Shown here in pieces: positions 24,896 through 34,274 of a stretch of DNA of 64,000 bases (position 1 is its first letter; each line of letters begins with the position of its first letter). The DNA is taken from the NCBI GenBank assembly GCA_016708725.1, contig JADJFE010000002.1:248001-312000 (forward strand), read 5' to 3'. The notes under the pieces are model-generated. The model did not search any database. It worked only from the letters and a program-made list of their open reading frames with translations, and was not told the origin of the DNA. Both the position numbers and the translations under genes were made by a program. The stretch is from Candidatus Aalborgicola bjergmarkensis (GTDB lineage: Bacteria; Pseudomonadota; Gammaproteobacteria; Burkholderiales; Burkholderiaceae_C).

Positions 24896-26626
24896 ATGAA
24901 CTGGTCGATTAGCAAAAAAATGAGCGCGTTGTTTGCGTGCGTGGTTGCCGCCATAGCGGCTTTGGGTTTTATTGCCCACCAGAACACGGTTGCCTCGGAG
25001 GAAAACGCCGAGCTGGTACGCCACACCATGCAGGTTATCGAAACACAGCAGGAAGTCAGCAAGGATCTCTTTTTGGCCGGTGACAACATGCGCGGTTACT
25101 TTGTTACCGGCAATACCGAATTTCTCAACCTCAACCATGAAAATGTGCGACACCTCCAGCGCGGCATGGATGAACTCAAGAAACTCATCAAGAATGAGAA
25201 AGCGATACGCATGATGGAAGCCCAGGAGGCTGCTATCAATTTGCGTATTGACTTTTTTAACCGCGTCGAGCGGGCGTTTCAGAGCAAGGGGCTTGCCGGA
25301 GTCCAGGAGATTCTTGGCAGTGGCGACAAGGTTATCAGCACAACCAAAGAGTTCATCAGGGCTGCCAATGCAATCATTGAAGTGGAAGAGGATTTGCTCA
25401 AGCAACGCACCCAGGCCCTCAACGATAGCAACAAATCCCTAGACAATATCGTTCTCTATGGCATTCCGGTGGCTATCCTGTTTATCGTTCTGGGTGGCTA
25501 TTTCATGACCCGTAGCATTGCACAACCCCTGCAAGACCTAACCTTGGTCGCTGAAAATATTGCCGGTGGTGACTTGTCCATGCGCTTGCAGAAAACGGCG
25601 CGCAGCGATGAAATTGGCATCCTCTATCGCTCGTTTGAAGGCATGAATAACTACCTGATGGGCATGTCGCGCATTGCACAAGCCTTGGCGGAGAGGGACT
25701 TGTCGATCAATTGCACACCGGTATCCGAGCGTGATGTGCTGGGCAATGCGTTTACTGCCATGGTGAACAATTTGCGTGGCATGGTTAAGGAAATCCAGGA
25801 ATCCTCCAAGGAAATCAGTGGTGCCTCGGCCCAGATTGCAGCGCTGTCTACGCAACTGGCCACCAGCTCGGCTGAAACCGCCGCCGCCGTAAACGAGACG
25901 GGCACCACCATCGAAGAAATCAAGGTGACGGCACAGCAGGTGAATCAAAAATCAGCCTTTGTATCCGAGCGCGCCCGCGAGAATGCCAACCTGACAGAAA
26001 GCGGTCGCACCAACGTGGCCGAGACGATCAACGGCATGAGCAAAATCCGCCAGCAGGTGGACTTTATTGCCAGCAGCATCGTCAAGCTCTCGGAGCAAAG
26101 CATGGCCATCGGCGAAATCATTACCTCGGTCAACGACCTGGCTGGCCAGTCGAATCTGCTGGCGGTCAATGCCTCCATCGAAGCGGCCAAGGCCGGTGAA
26201 CACGGCAAGGGCTTTGCCGTGGTGGCACAAGAGGTACGCAGCCTGGCTGATCAGTCCAAGGACGCAACCGAACAGGTCAAGCGCATTCTCAACGAAATTC
26301 AAAAAGCCATCAGTTCCGCTGTCATGGCCACCGAACAGGGTGGAAAAACGGTGGAAATCAGCGTCAAGCAATCGTCAGAAACCGAACGCTCCATCAGCAC
26401 CATCGAACAGGGTGCATCCGCCACGGTACAGGCGGCTGCGCAAATTCTGGCCTCGACCAACGAACAAGTGGTTGGCCTGAACCAGGTGGCGCTGGCCATG
26501 GACAACATCCTCAAGGCCAGCCAACAGATTGTGACCAGCACGCGCCAGGCTGAAACCGCCACCGGTTCGCTCAACGAGATGGGCCGACGGCTGTGGCATC
26601 TGGTCGAGCGCTTCAAGGTGAACTGA
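24896..26626 (+). CDS. Methyl-accepting chemotaxis protein (CHASE3-like sensor, HAMP)
   Basis: Encodes 576 residues. A transmembrane helix (residues about 9-28) is followed by a helical periplasmic sensor with the CHASE3-like phrase DNMRGYFVTGNTEFLN. A second helix (about 184-204) and a HAMP domain follow, then a long cytoplasmic signalling hairpin whose tip reads VVAQEVRSLADQSKDATEQVK. No CheR/CheB-tethering pentapeptide is seen at the C-terminus (ERFKVN). It stands fourth in the operon; in Pseudomonas wspA comes first. The stop overlaps the cheA start. Signal sensed unknown; Wsp receptors respond to surface contact or envelope stress. Confidence 0.93.
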   Translation: MNWSISKKMSALFACVVAAIAALGFIAHQNTVASEENAELVRHTMQVIETQQEVSKDLFLAGDNMRGYFVTGNTEFLNLNHENVRHLQRGMDELKKLIKNEKAIRMMEAQEAAINLRIDFFNRVERAFQSKGLAGVQEILGSGDKVISTTKEFIRAANAIIEVEEDLLKQRTQALNDSNKSLDNIVLYGIPVAILFIVLGGYFMTRSIAQPLQDLTLVAENIAGGDLSMRLQKTARSDEIGILYRSFEGMNNYLMGMSRIAQALAERDLSINCTPVSERDVLGNAFTAMVNNLRGMVKEIQESSKEISGASAQIAALSTQLATSSAETAAAVNETGTTIEEIKVTAQQVNQKSAFVSERARENANLTESGRTNVAETINGMSKIRQQVDFIASSIVKLSEQSMAIGEIITSVNDLAGQSNLLAVNASIEAAKAGEHGKGFAVVAQEVRSLADQSKDATEQVKRILNEIQKAISSAVMATEQGGKTVEISVKQSSETERSISTIEQGASATVQAAAQILASTNEQVVGLNQVALAMDNILKASQQIVTSTRQAETATGSLNEMGRRLWHLVERFKVN

Positions 26627-28851
26627 TGGAGCAATGGGAACAGGCGTTGCACGCGCGACTGGTAGAGGGTTTCCTGGTCGAAGCACGTGAACTTTTGTCT
26701 GCCATTTCGACCAGTGTGCTGGAGTTGGAGCACAACAGCGATGCCGCGCGTACCCAAACCTTGGTGGAGACAGCTTTTCGCGCGGCCCACAGCTTGAAAG
26801 GCGGTGCACGCATCGTCAATTTCACGCTCATCGAAACACTCTGCCAGTCGCTGGAAAACTGTTTGTCAGCAGCACGGCATGGCAACTTGCCATTTGGTAA
26901 AGCCTTGGTGGATCTGTCCATCGATACGACAGACATTGTTGAGAAAATACTCGCATCCAGCACTCCACAGGCTCCCTCGGAGTCGCTGCAATCTGCCGCG
27001 AAGGGATTGTGCCACCGGCTCGAAGCCCTGTTGGGCTCCACCCGGACACAAGAAGATACTCCCCCGGCCACACCAGCCGTAGTGCCTGATGAAGCGCAGG
27101 AACCATCGGTCCCGTCTGCTGCCGACCCGCAGGTGCGTGCTGGCCCGGTAGAAACCGTCAGAATTCCGGCCGCCCGACTGGACGAATTGCTGCTGCAGGC
27201 CGAGGAGATGATTGCACTCAAGCTCACACTGCGTCAGCATGTGGTGCGACTCAAGGAAATCAGCTCCTGCGTTGCGCAAATCCGCCACGACCATGCGCTC
27301 AGCATGGTATCGGGTAAGGAGGCGCAACACGAACTCGACCGTTCCTTGGGACAGCTTGCCAAGCAGGTGGGACTCCTCAGGCACAGCAGCGAAGAAGATG
27401 CCCGCCTTGCCGCCGGAAAAATTGAATCGTTCATCAACAGCACCAAAGCGCTGTTGATGTTTCCCTTTTCCTCGATCACCGAGGGTTTGTCGCGCCTGGT
27501 TCATGACCTGGCACGGGAGCAGCATAAGGAAGTCGTGTTGCGACTCACTGGGGAAACCCTGGAGCTTGATCGCCGTATCCTGCAAAGTCTCAAGAGTCCA
27601 CTGATTCATCTGGTGCGCAACTGCATTGACCACGGCGTAGAGGTTCCCGCTGAACGCAATGCAGTTGGCAAGCCTGCGCAGGCGCATATTGATATCAATG
27701 TCAGCAGCATTGGCAATGGCAAAGTGAAAATTCTGGTGCGCGATGACGGGCGCGGCATTGATACGGCCAGGGTCATCGCATCAGCCACCCGCGAAGGCAT
27801 CATCAGTGCAGAAGATGCCCAAAAGATGGGGGATGAGGAGGCCAAGTCGCTGATCTTTCGCTCCGGAGTTTCGTCCGCTGCCACAGTTACCACCATTTCA
27901 GGGCGCGGTTTGGGCATGGCGATTGTGGCCGAGCAGGTCGAAAACCTGGGTGGCAGCATCCAGGTTGACAGCCAGACGGGCGCTGGTTCACGTTTTGAAC
28001 TCGTCATTCCCACGGCTTTGGCAAGTTTTCGCGGCATCCAGGTACAAGTCGGGGATCGTTTCTTTGCCCTGCCCACCATGGGTGTACGCAAGGTGGGCCT
28101 GGTAGCCGAATCCGACATCAAGACCGTGGGCAACCGGGAAACCGTGGTGGTGGATGGACAAACCATCCCACTGGTATCTTTGGCGGCGATTTTGGGAATT
28201 CCAACCCATGCATCCGGGATTGCTGGCAAGCGCACCATCATCGTCCTTGGCAGCGGGGTGGAATGTGTCGCGTTTGAGCTGGACAAGGTGATCGGCGAAG
28301 ACGACATGCTGGTCAAGGGTTTGGGTTCGCAACTGGTGCGGGTGCGCAATATTTCCGGCGCAACCGTGCTGGGCAATGGCACCGTGGTTCCGATCCTCAA
28401 TGTCATGGATTTGCTGTTTTCGTCCGGAGGCAGCCATGCAAACCAGCCCATACGCATCAGCGCCGAAGCCAGCGCTGCAGAGAACGTGGCGCGCCGCGTG
28501 CTGGTAGTGGACGATTCCATCACTTCGCGCACCCTGCTAAAAAATGTGCTCGAATCCTACGGCTATGTGGTCGCCACGGCCTCAGATGGCGCCAATGCCA
28601 TGGCCATGCTGCAGGCCGAAGCGTTTGATCTGGTCAGCAGCGATGTGGAAATGCCCAATGTGGATGGCTTTGAACTGACCGCGCGCATTCGTGCCGATGC
28701 ACGCCTGAATCGTATCCCGGTGGTGCTGGTCACCAGCCTGGAATCCGCTGCAGACAAACAAAAAGGCATCGAAGCTGGCGCGGATGCCTACATTGTCAAA
28801 TCCAGCTTTGACCAGGGCAATCTGCTGGCCATCATCTCCAAATTGATTTGA
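26626..28851 (+). CDS. Hybrid CheA histidine kinase with C-terminal receiver
   Basis: Encodes 741 residues from the ATG in TGATG at 26626. Domains in order: Hpt with the phosphorylated His in AFRAAHSLKGGARIV (about residue 50); a linker without a recognisable P2; dimerisation; a histidine-kinase ATPase (LVRNCIDHGVEVPAER, VRDDGRGIDTARV, GRGLGMAIV); a CheW-like domain (IQVQVGDRFFALPTMGVRKV); and a receiver from about residue 620 (VLVVDDSITSRTLLKNVLE, SDVEMPNVDGFEL, YIVKSSFDQGNL). This is the WspE plan. Its phosphoryl targets are probably the CheB receiver, the stand-alone CheY and its own receiver. Confidence 0.94.
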   Translation: MEQWEQALHARLVEGFLVEARELLSAISTSVLELEHNSDAARTQTLVETAFRAAHSLKGGARIVNFTLIETLCQSLENCLSAARHGNLPFGKALVDLSIDTTDIVEKILASSTPQAPSESLQSAAKGLCHRLEALLGSTRTQEDTPPATPAVVPDEAQEPSVPSAADPQVRAGPVETVRIPAARLDELLLQAEEMIALKLTLRQHVVRLKEISSCVAQIRHDHALSMVSGKEAQHELDRSLGQLAKQVGLLRHSSEEDARLAAGKIESFINSTKALLMFPFSSITEGLSRLVHDLAREQHKEVVLRLTGETLELDRRILQSLKSPLIHLVRNCIDHGVEVPAERNAVGKPAQAHIDINVSSIGNGKVKILVRDDGRGIDTARVIASATREGIISAEDAQKMGDEEAKSLIFRSGVSSAATVTTISGRGLGMAIVAEQVENLGGSIQVDSQTGAGSRFELVIPTALASFRGIQVQVGDRFFALPTMGVRKVGLVAESDIKTVGNRETVVVDGQTIPLVSLAAILGIPTHASGIAGKRTIIVLGSGVECVAFELDKVIGEDDMLVKGLGSQLVRVRNISGATVLGNGTVVPILNVMDLLFSSGGSHANQPIRISAEASAAENVARRVLVVDDSITSRTLLKNVLESYGYVVATASDGANAMAMLQAEAFDLVSSDVEMPNVDGFELTARIRADARLNRIPVVLVTSLESAADKQKGIEAGADAYIVKSSFDQGNLLAIISKLI

Positions 28852-28869
28852 AAGATTGAGACGCGCCGC

Positions 28870-29904
28870 ATGATCCAGGTTCTGATTGCTGACGATTCCC
28901 CCTTTGCCGCCCAGTACCTGGGGGCATTGCTAGTCAGCGATCCGGAATTTCGCGTAGTAGGCGTGGCCAAAAGCGGCACCGAAGCCGTCAGCATGGCGCA
29001 AAGCCTGCGGCCGGATATTATTTGTATGGATGTCAACATGCCAGGCGGCGACGGTTACTCTGCCACGCGCACCATCATGGCGAATAACCCCTTGCCCGTT
29101 GTCATTGTCAGTTCGGATACCGATCAGGGCCAGGTGGCACTGTCCTTTAAAGCACTTGAAGCCGGCGCCCTCACCTTCGTCGCTAAGCCACCGGGCCCCA
29201 CCAGCCCAGGATATGCCAGGGCAGTCCGGGACTTTATTGCAACCTTCAAAGCCATGGCAGGTGTCAAGGTGATTCGCCGCAGCAGTGCAGGTTCACCGAA
29301 CAATACCGTGACTTCCGCCGCAAACTTTGCTTCCAAAACAAACCGCAATGTCAGAATCGTAGCCATCGCAGCCTCCACAGGTGGCCCGCAGATGCTACAA
29401 ACCATTTTCCAGAATCTGCCCCGACTGTTATCGGTGCCGGTTGTGGTGGTGCAACATATCACCCCAGGCTTTGAACGGGGTTTGGCAGACTGGTTGGGCA
29501 AAACCTGCAGTCTGCCCATCAGCATCGCTATAGATGGAGAAACCCTGTACGCAGGCCAGGTGTATATCGCACCCGATGGTTTTCATCTGGAAGTGTCTCG
29601 TGGCCTGCGCGTGCTGTTAGCATCTGGCCCACTCGAACATGGTGTCAAACCGGCGGGATCACGTTTGTTACGCTCGGTTGCCAAAGGGTTTGGAGCGGAT
29701 GCCATCGGTGTGGTACTCACTGGCATGGGCCGTGATGGGGCAGATGGATTAAAACTGATGCGCGATGCGGGTGCGCTAACCATTGCCCAAACTGCTGACA
29801 GTTCGGTGGTGCACGGCATGCCTGGCGAAGCCATTCGCCTGGGAGCTGCGTGCCATGTGCTTGATCCCCTGGGCATTGCCCGGATGATCGTCTCAGAAAC
29901 GTGA
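28870..29904 (+). CDS. CheB-type methylesterase response regulator
   Basis: Encodes 344 residues: a receiver (VLIADDSPFAAQYLGALL, phosphoacceptor in IICMDVNMPGGDGYSA, Lys in FVAKPPGP) and a CheB catalytic domain with Ser in AIAASTGGPQML, His in VVVQHITPGFERGL and Asp in GMGRDGADGLKLM. It demethylates receptor glutamates when phosphorylated, opposing the CheR protein. It occupies the WspF position 18 bp after cheA. Loss of such a CheB in Wsp systems locks signalling on. Confidence 0.94.
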   Translation: MIQVLIADDSPFAAQYLGALLVSDPEFRVVGVAKSGTEAVSMAQSLRPDIICMDVNMPGGDGYSATRTIMANNPLPVVIVSSDTDQGQVALSFKALEAGALTFVAKPPGPTSPGYARAVRDFIATFKAMAGVKVIRRSSAGSPNNTVTSAANFASKTNRNVRIVAIAASTGGPQMLQTIFQNLPRLLSVPVVVVQHITPGFERGLADWLGKTCSLPISIAIDGETLYAGQVYIAPDGFHLEVSRGLRVLLASGPLEHGVKPAGSRLLRSVAKGFGADAIGVVLTGMGRDGADGLKLMRDAGALTIAQTADSSVVHGMPGEAIRLGAACHVLDPLGIARMIVSET

Positions 29905-29941
29905 ACCACCGCATCGATGACGGATTTTGAAAGAGTTAATC

Positions 29942-30574
29942 ATGCCACCCCTTACCACTATCCAGCACGATGCACTAATCGAGATATTCAACATCAGTCT
30001 GGGACGTGCGGCCGCTGCGCTAGGGAAACTCGTCAAGGCGGAAATCATCATGCGTGTGCCGTCTTACAAATTTCTTTCGCTCACTGCCGCCGCAGAGCAA
30101 TTGAATGGAATGGCAAAGCACCATATTTGCGGCGTCTCTCAACGCTTTGAAGGCTTGTTTGCCGCCGATATCATCCTGATGTTTCCCGAAGAACGCAGTC
30201 TGGAAATCGTGCACATGATGCTGGACAACGATTCATATAGTTTGTCCGAGCTTTCTGAACTTGAACAAGAAGCCATGAGTGAGATTGGCAACATCATCAT
30301 CAATGCCTGCGTTGCCACCATTGCCAACATTGCAGGAGAACATTTTTCCTCGACCTTGCCCATTTTTCGCAGAGGATCATCCATGGACATTCTCAAAGCG
30401 GCAACCAGTACCAGTGACGAGGGTGTCTTGTTTGTGTATATCGATTTCAACATCATGCAGCACCAGATTACCGGCTACCTGGCTTTCATGATGAGTATTC
30501 AATCGGTTGCAGGGCTGGTGCAAACCATCAACCGTTTCTTGCAGCCAATCAGCCAAGATTCTGCCGTACAGTAA
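29942..30574 (+). CDS. CheC-like CheY-P phosphatase, first copy
   Basis: Encodes 210 residues from the ATG at 29942. The CheC phosphatase motif D/SxxxExxN followed 22 residues later by Pro occurs twice: HDALIEIFN with Pro in IMRVP, and MSEIGN with Pro in SSTLP. Both active sites of a two-site CheC are therefore intact. CheC proteins remove phosphate from CheY. CheC is not part of known Wsp operons. Its closest relative is the second copy at 30988, which suggests tandem duplication around the cheY gene. Confidence 0.88.
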   Translation: MPPLTTIQHDALIEIFNISLGRAAAALGKLVKAEIIMRVPSYKFLSLTAAAEQLNGMAKHHICGVSQRFEGLFAADIILMFPEERSLEIVHMMLDNDSYSLSELSELEQEAMSEIGNIIINACVATIANIAGEHFSSTLPIFRRGSSMDILKAATSTSDEGVLFVYIDFNIMQHQITGYLAFMMSIQSVAGLVQTINRFLQPISQDSAVQ

Positions 30575-30616
30575 CATCTTTATTCACAAGTTTCGCAAGT
30601 CCAAAAGGAGAAATGA

Positions 30617-30985
30617 ATGGGCACACCCATATCGGTATTGATCGTAGATGACAGCATGGTGTCGCGCATGATGGTTCGAGGTTTTATTAAACAGTATTGT
30701 CCAGACTGGACAATCACCGAAGCCAAAAACGGCGACGATGCCTTGACAAAAATAGCGGAAATAGCTCCCAACCTGGTTATTCTGGATGTCAATATGCCTG
30801 GCATGGATGGTTTTGAAACTGCCGAAAAAATTTCAGCCATCGCTCCACAAACCAAAATTGCCTTCCTGACCGGCAATATTCAGGACAGCTCAAAATCCAA
30901 GGCCGGAATAATGGGCCACGGCTTTGTGGAAAAACCCGTCACGCCCGAATCCTTTGCCAAACTGAAGGCATTCATGGACCAATAA
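30617..30985 (+). CDS. Single-domain CheY-like response regulator
   Basis: Encodes 122 residues, a receiver only, with AAAAGGAG upstream. All signalling residues are present: paired Asp in LIVDDSMVSR, phosphoacceptor Asp in VILDVNMPGMDGFE, Thr in AFLTGN and Lys in VEKPVTP. It lies between two CheC genes, only two bases before the second. It is probably phosphorylated by the CheA of the operon and dephosphorylated by the CheC proteins. The output partner is unknown; a direct action on the following diguanylate cyclase is possible. Confidence 0.92.
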   Translation: MGTPISVLIVDDSMVSRMMVRGFIKQYCPDWTITEAKNGDDALTKIAEIAPNLVILDVNMPGMDGFETAEKISAIAPQTKIAFLTGNIQDSSKSKAGIMGHGFVEKPVTPESFAKLKAFMDQ

Positions 30986-30987
30986 AC

Positions 30988-31599
30988 ATGATCGCCCTAA
31001 CCGAACTGCAGCGCGACGCGCTCACCGAAATTTTTAATATCAGTATCGGACGAGCCGCCGCCGCCATGGGAAGGATTGTGCATAACGAAATCACCCTGAT
31101 GGTTCCGCGCTTTGAATTCCTGACTTTGGGTGATGCAGCTAAAAATTTGGGACAGTCTGGCGATGAGCGCGTCTCCAGCGTGTCACAAAAATTTAATGGC
31201 CCCTTCAGTACCGAAGCCATACTGATGTTTCCCGAGGAAAAAAGCCTGGAAATTGTGCGCATGATGCTCGGCGGCGATTACCCGCTGTCCGAGTTGTCCG
31301 ATCTCGAACAAGAGGCTATGAGTGAAGTTGGCAACATCATCCTCAATGCCTGCATCAGCACCATTGCCAACATTTCTGGCCAGAAATTTTCGTCTTCATT
31401 GCCAGTATTCCGCATGGGCAGCAGCCAGCAAATTTTGTGCAGCAATCCCCCCCCTTCTAGCGATGAGATGGTGTTGTTTGTTCATATCGATTTCCTCATC
31501 ACCCGGCAAAGCATTCATGGGTATCTTGCGTTTTTAATGAACATTCCGTCCGTCGCCGGTTTAATAGCAATGGTTGATGCCTTTCTGAGCCAGGCTTGA
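30988..31599 (+). CDS. CheC-like CheY-P phosphatase, second copy
   Basis: Encodes 203 residues starting two bases after the cheY stop. Two CheC motifs with the 22-residue spacing are visible: RDALTEIFN with Pro in LMVP, and MSEVGN with Pro in SSSLP. It is similar along its whole length to the copy at 29942 (shared phrases include FPEEKSLEIVRMML versus FPEERSLEIVHMML). The diguanylate cyclase gene starts three bases after its stop. Confidence 0.88.
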   Translation: MIALTELQRDALTEIFNISIGRAAAAMGRIVHNEITLMVPRFEFLTLGDAAKNLGQSGDERVSSVSQKFNGPFSTEAILMFPEEKSLEIVRMMLGGDYPLSELSDLEQEAMSEVGNIILNACISTIANISGQKFSSSLPVFRMGSSQQILCSNPPPSSDEMVLFVHIDFLITRQSIHGYLAFLMNIPSVAGLIAMVDAFLSQA

Positions 31600-31601
31600 G
31601 A

Positions 31602-33266
31602 ATGGACAAAGTAGCGAATGATCCTTTGATCGCCGCCTTGTTGCACACAATCAGTGTGGGTCTGGTGGTACTGGACCGCGATGGGCGCGTCGTTCTATGG
31701 AGTGCATGGCTGGAGGGCACTTCCGGTGTCTCTGCACAAGCGGCACTGGGTCAGCGCTTGACCGACCTCTTTCCCGAGTTGATAGATAGCCGCCTGTGCT
31801 CGGCCATTGGTGTGGCACTTCAGGACGGTTTATCGTCGGTCTTGTCACAATCCCTGAACCGCTCGCCCTTCCCCCTCTTTATCAACGATACGTCCAGCAA
31901 AACCAGGCTGCGTATTCCGCAGAAAATCAATGTCAGTGCTTTGTCGCATGACAAGACGGCTGCGTATTGTCTGATTGAAATTTTCGATGTCTCAAACTCG
32001 GTACATCGTGAACGGGTATTGAACGAACAAAAAAAATTCCTCAATACGATTCTGGAAAACGAACCCGAATGCGTCATGGTTCTCTCCGCCGACGGAAATC
32101 TGGTTCAAATCAACAAGGCGGGTCTGAAATTGCTGGAGGTAGCAAACATTGACGAGGTGCGTACACCAGGGTTCGTCAGTTTCATTCAAGCCGAAGACAA
32201 AGACGCATACGCCCAGCATTTCCAACAGGTACTGGACGGGGCACGTGCCATATTCGAATTCCGTGTACTTGGAAAACGTGGAAACCAACGCTGGGTTGAA
32301 TCCCACAGTACCCCGTTGCGGGGTGAAAATAAGGACGTCAACGCGGTATTGGCCGTCGTGCGCGATATTACGGAACATAAAAAAGCCGAAGAAAAAATGC
32401 GCCAGAGTGAAGCACGCTACCGTTTGCTGGCGGACTATAGCCACGATGTGATCTGGACGGCGGATTTTCGCAAGCGACGCTTTACCTACGTGAGTCCATC
32501 TGTCGAGCGTTTGCGCGGCTTTACCCCGGAAGAGGTTATGGCGCAACCCATAGAGATCGCGCTCACCCCTGAGTCCGTGGTGAAAATGAATGAATCCGTC
32601 TCGAAAATGATGGCGAGAATCTCGACCGGCGAACGTACCAATCTGACCAATGTGGTCCAAATTGAGCAACCGCACCGCGATGGCCACATCATTCCAACTG
32701 AAGTGGTAACGACCTGGGTACTGGATGAAGCGGGTGAACCCCTCACGGTTTTAGGCGTAACCCGTGACGTCACAGAACGCAAGAAGGTTGAAATGGCGCT
32801 GGAGAAGTTGGCGCGTACCGACGTGCTCACGGGCCTTGCCAATCGCCGACATTTCATGGAAGTGGCCGAACAGGAGTTGTCACGCACGCTGCGCTATGGG
32901 GGCGAGTTGTCGGCACTGATGCTGGACATTGACCACTTCAAAAACGTAAACGACACCCACGGCCACCATACCGGTGACTTGGTGATACAAAAACTGGGGG
33001 ATATTTGCCGCGCCGCCCTGCGCGACATTGACTGCGTTGGTCGCATTGGCGGGGAAGAATTCGCCATCATTCTGCCGCAAACCGGCATTACCCAGTCTGC
33101 CGAAGTTGCCGAGCGGCTACGCCTAGCCGTTAACGCTGCGCGCGTACCACTGGAAAAAGGCCTGCCACTGCGTTTTAGCGTTTCAATCGGAGTCGCCACC
33201 CTGCGGGAACCCTGCAACCTTGACACATTGCTAGTGGCCCTGGCCACAAGTTCTGCACGAAATTAG
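31602..33266 (+). pseudogene. PAS-PAS-PAS-GGDEF diguanylate cyclase, truncated by an IS630-type insertion
   Basis: The open frame encodes 554 residues: three PAS domains (starting near LLHTISVGLVVLDRDGRV, ILENEPECVMVLSADGN and LADYSHDVIWTADF) and a GGDEF domain with GGEEF active site and RDID inhibitory site five residues before it. At codon 544 (CTA, 33231) the frame enters the left inverted repeat of the element and stops after 11 foreign residues. The lost last helix can be read beyond the element at 34275-34355. The missing part includes the conserved ADxALYxAK segment, so activity is probably reduced or lost. It would be the output enzyme of the chemosensory operon, without the receiver that WspR has. 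Confidence 0.9.
33234..33265 (+). repeat. Left terminal inverted repeat of the IS630-type element
   Basis: Starts GTGGCCCTGGCCACAAG just inside the TA of a CTAG site (33231-33234). It matches the right end (34241-34272, reverse strand) at 31 of 32 positions. Confidence 0.9.
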
Positions 33267-33371
33267 CGGGTCACTAAAATGGCAGATTGGTGCAATTTTT
33301 ATAGTGGGTTGTCTATGCAAGGAAGAAAACCACGAGACGTACTGGTCATACAAGAATTGCTCGTAGCCCAG

Positions 33372-34238
33372 TTTGCCATGGTTCCAAGTGCAACACACCA
33401 CGATACTTGCAGTGGCTGATGGTGACCGGGAAATCCATGAGATGAGTGCGATCCATCGACGGTGTGGCGTGTCTGTCGCCGCTATGAAAATGAGGGGATT
33501 GAAGGGGTCTTTCAGAATTACCACGCAGCGGCCATCCTGCCGATTTTCCTGTTGTGCGCACAGATCGTGAATTGGCTTGTCTGGAACCCGTCGCCAAAGG
33601 ATTGCACATTACCCACTGACCAGCAGGAATTGGCGTCAAGCGGTGATTGATGGGATTGTGTCGAACATTCACGCTCCATACAACGCATTTTGCATGAGGT
33701 TGACCTGCAACCATCTCACCCGACTGGAAAACCTCACGCGTTGATCAAGAATTCAACGCGCCGAACAGGTTTTGGGCTACGCAAATGCTAATAGATTGAT
33801 TGATAACGGTTTTCTTGTCGTGTCGATGAAATGCCGAATCAAGCCATCGAACGCAACCCGATTCGTCCCGCCATTCCCATTCTATTGAACACAACCCGTC
33901 ATGGCACTGTAAATGTTCTGCTGTTTCTGTCAGTACAGAGCGGGCAGATGCACGTCCTCTTCCGGAACGTAAAGATGCTGCCCACTACATTGAATCGTGA
34001 AGTGGTTTCAAAGTTGTCATCAAAACATGCGGGAGCATCCTGATTCAGGACGGTGATCCGAGTCACACGGCATTAAAAACGCACGATTTGACGCGAGGCG
34101 CTGATTATGCATATTGATGCTGCTTGCCCTGAGTACAACGACCTCTATGCCCATCCGTTTGAATGGACCTGGACAAATCACAAAATGCGCAAATGGTTCA
34201 CCGAGCATACCGTGGATGCCGACGATGAAAACGCCTGA
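33372..34238 (+). pseudogene. Remnant of an IS630-type transposase
   Basis: Fragments in different frames follow the order of an IS630 transposase: the N-terminal DNA-binding part at about 33420-33560, a central part at 33831-34043 (with RHGT) and a C-terminal part from about 34107 (HIDAACPEYNDLYAHPFEW). At least two stop codons and two frame changes lie between them, and internal sequence seems lost, because the element is shorter than a full coding length would need. Confidence 0.75.
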
Positions 34239-34240
34239 CT

Positions 34241-34272
34241 TAATTTCGTGCAGAACTTGTGGCCAGGACCAC
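34241..34272 (-). repeat. Right terminal inverted repeat of the IS630-type element
   Basis: On the minus strand it starts GTGGTCCTGGCCACAAG, differing from the left end at one position. It is followed by the second CTAG target copy. Confidence 0.9.
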
Positions 34273-34274
34273 TA

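Larger units (their letters stand above)
33234..34272 (+). mobile_element. Degenerate IS630-family insertion element in a CTAG target
   Basis: About 1,039 bp bounded by near-perfect 32-bp inverted repeats and by TA dinucleotides within CTAG on both sides (33231-33234 and 34272-34275), the target of IS630-type transposons. Inside, transposase pieces can be read in several plus-strand frames: a helix-turn-helix remnant (CRRYENEGIEGVFQ), a RHGTVNVLLFLSV segment matching the DDE domain's RHGT strand, and an ending PFEWTWTNHKMRKWF. Stops and frame changes separate them, so the transposase is dead. Removing the element together with one TA rejoins the host cyclase gene exactly. Confidence 0.88.

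Noticed and set aside
31602..33266. Reading the 554-residue cyclase as a naturally short GGDEF protein
   Set aside because: The last 11 codons come from the inverted repeat of the element and the normal GGDEF ending is found in frame beyond it.
33231..33524. A 97-codon open frame on the minus strand inside the IS element
   Set aside because: No transposase motif on that strand; the readable transposase fragments are on the plus strand.
34107..34238. A separate small gene from the in-frame ATG near 34107
   Set aside because: Its product (PFEWTWTNHKMRKWF) is the known C-terminal part of IS630 transposases, so it is a remnant and not a gene.
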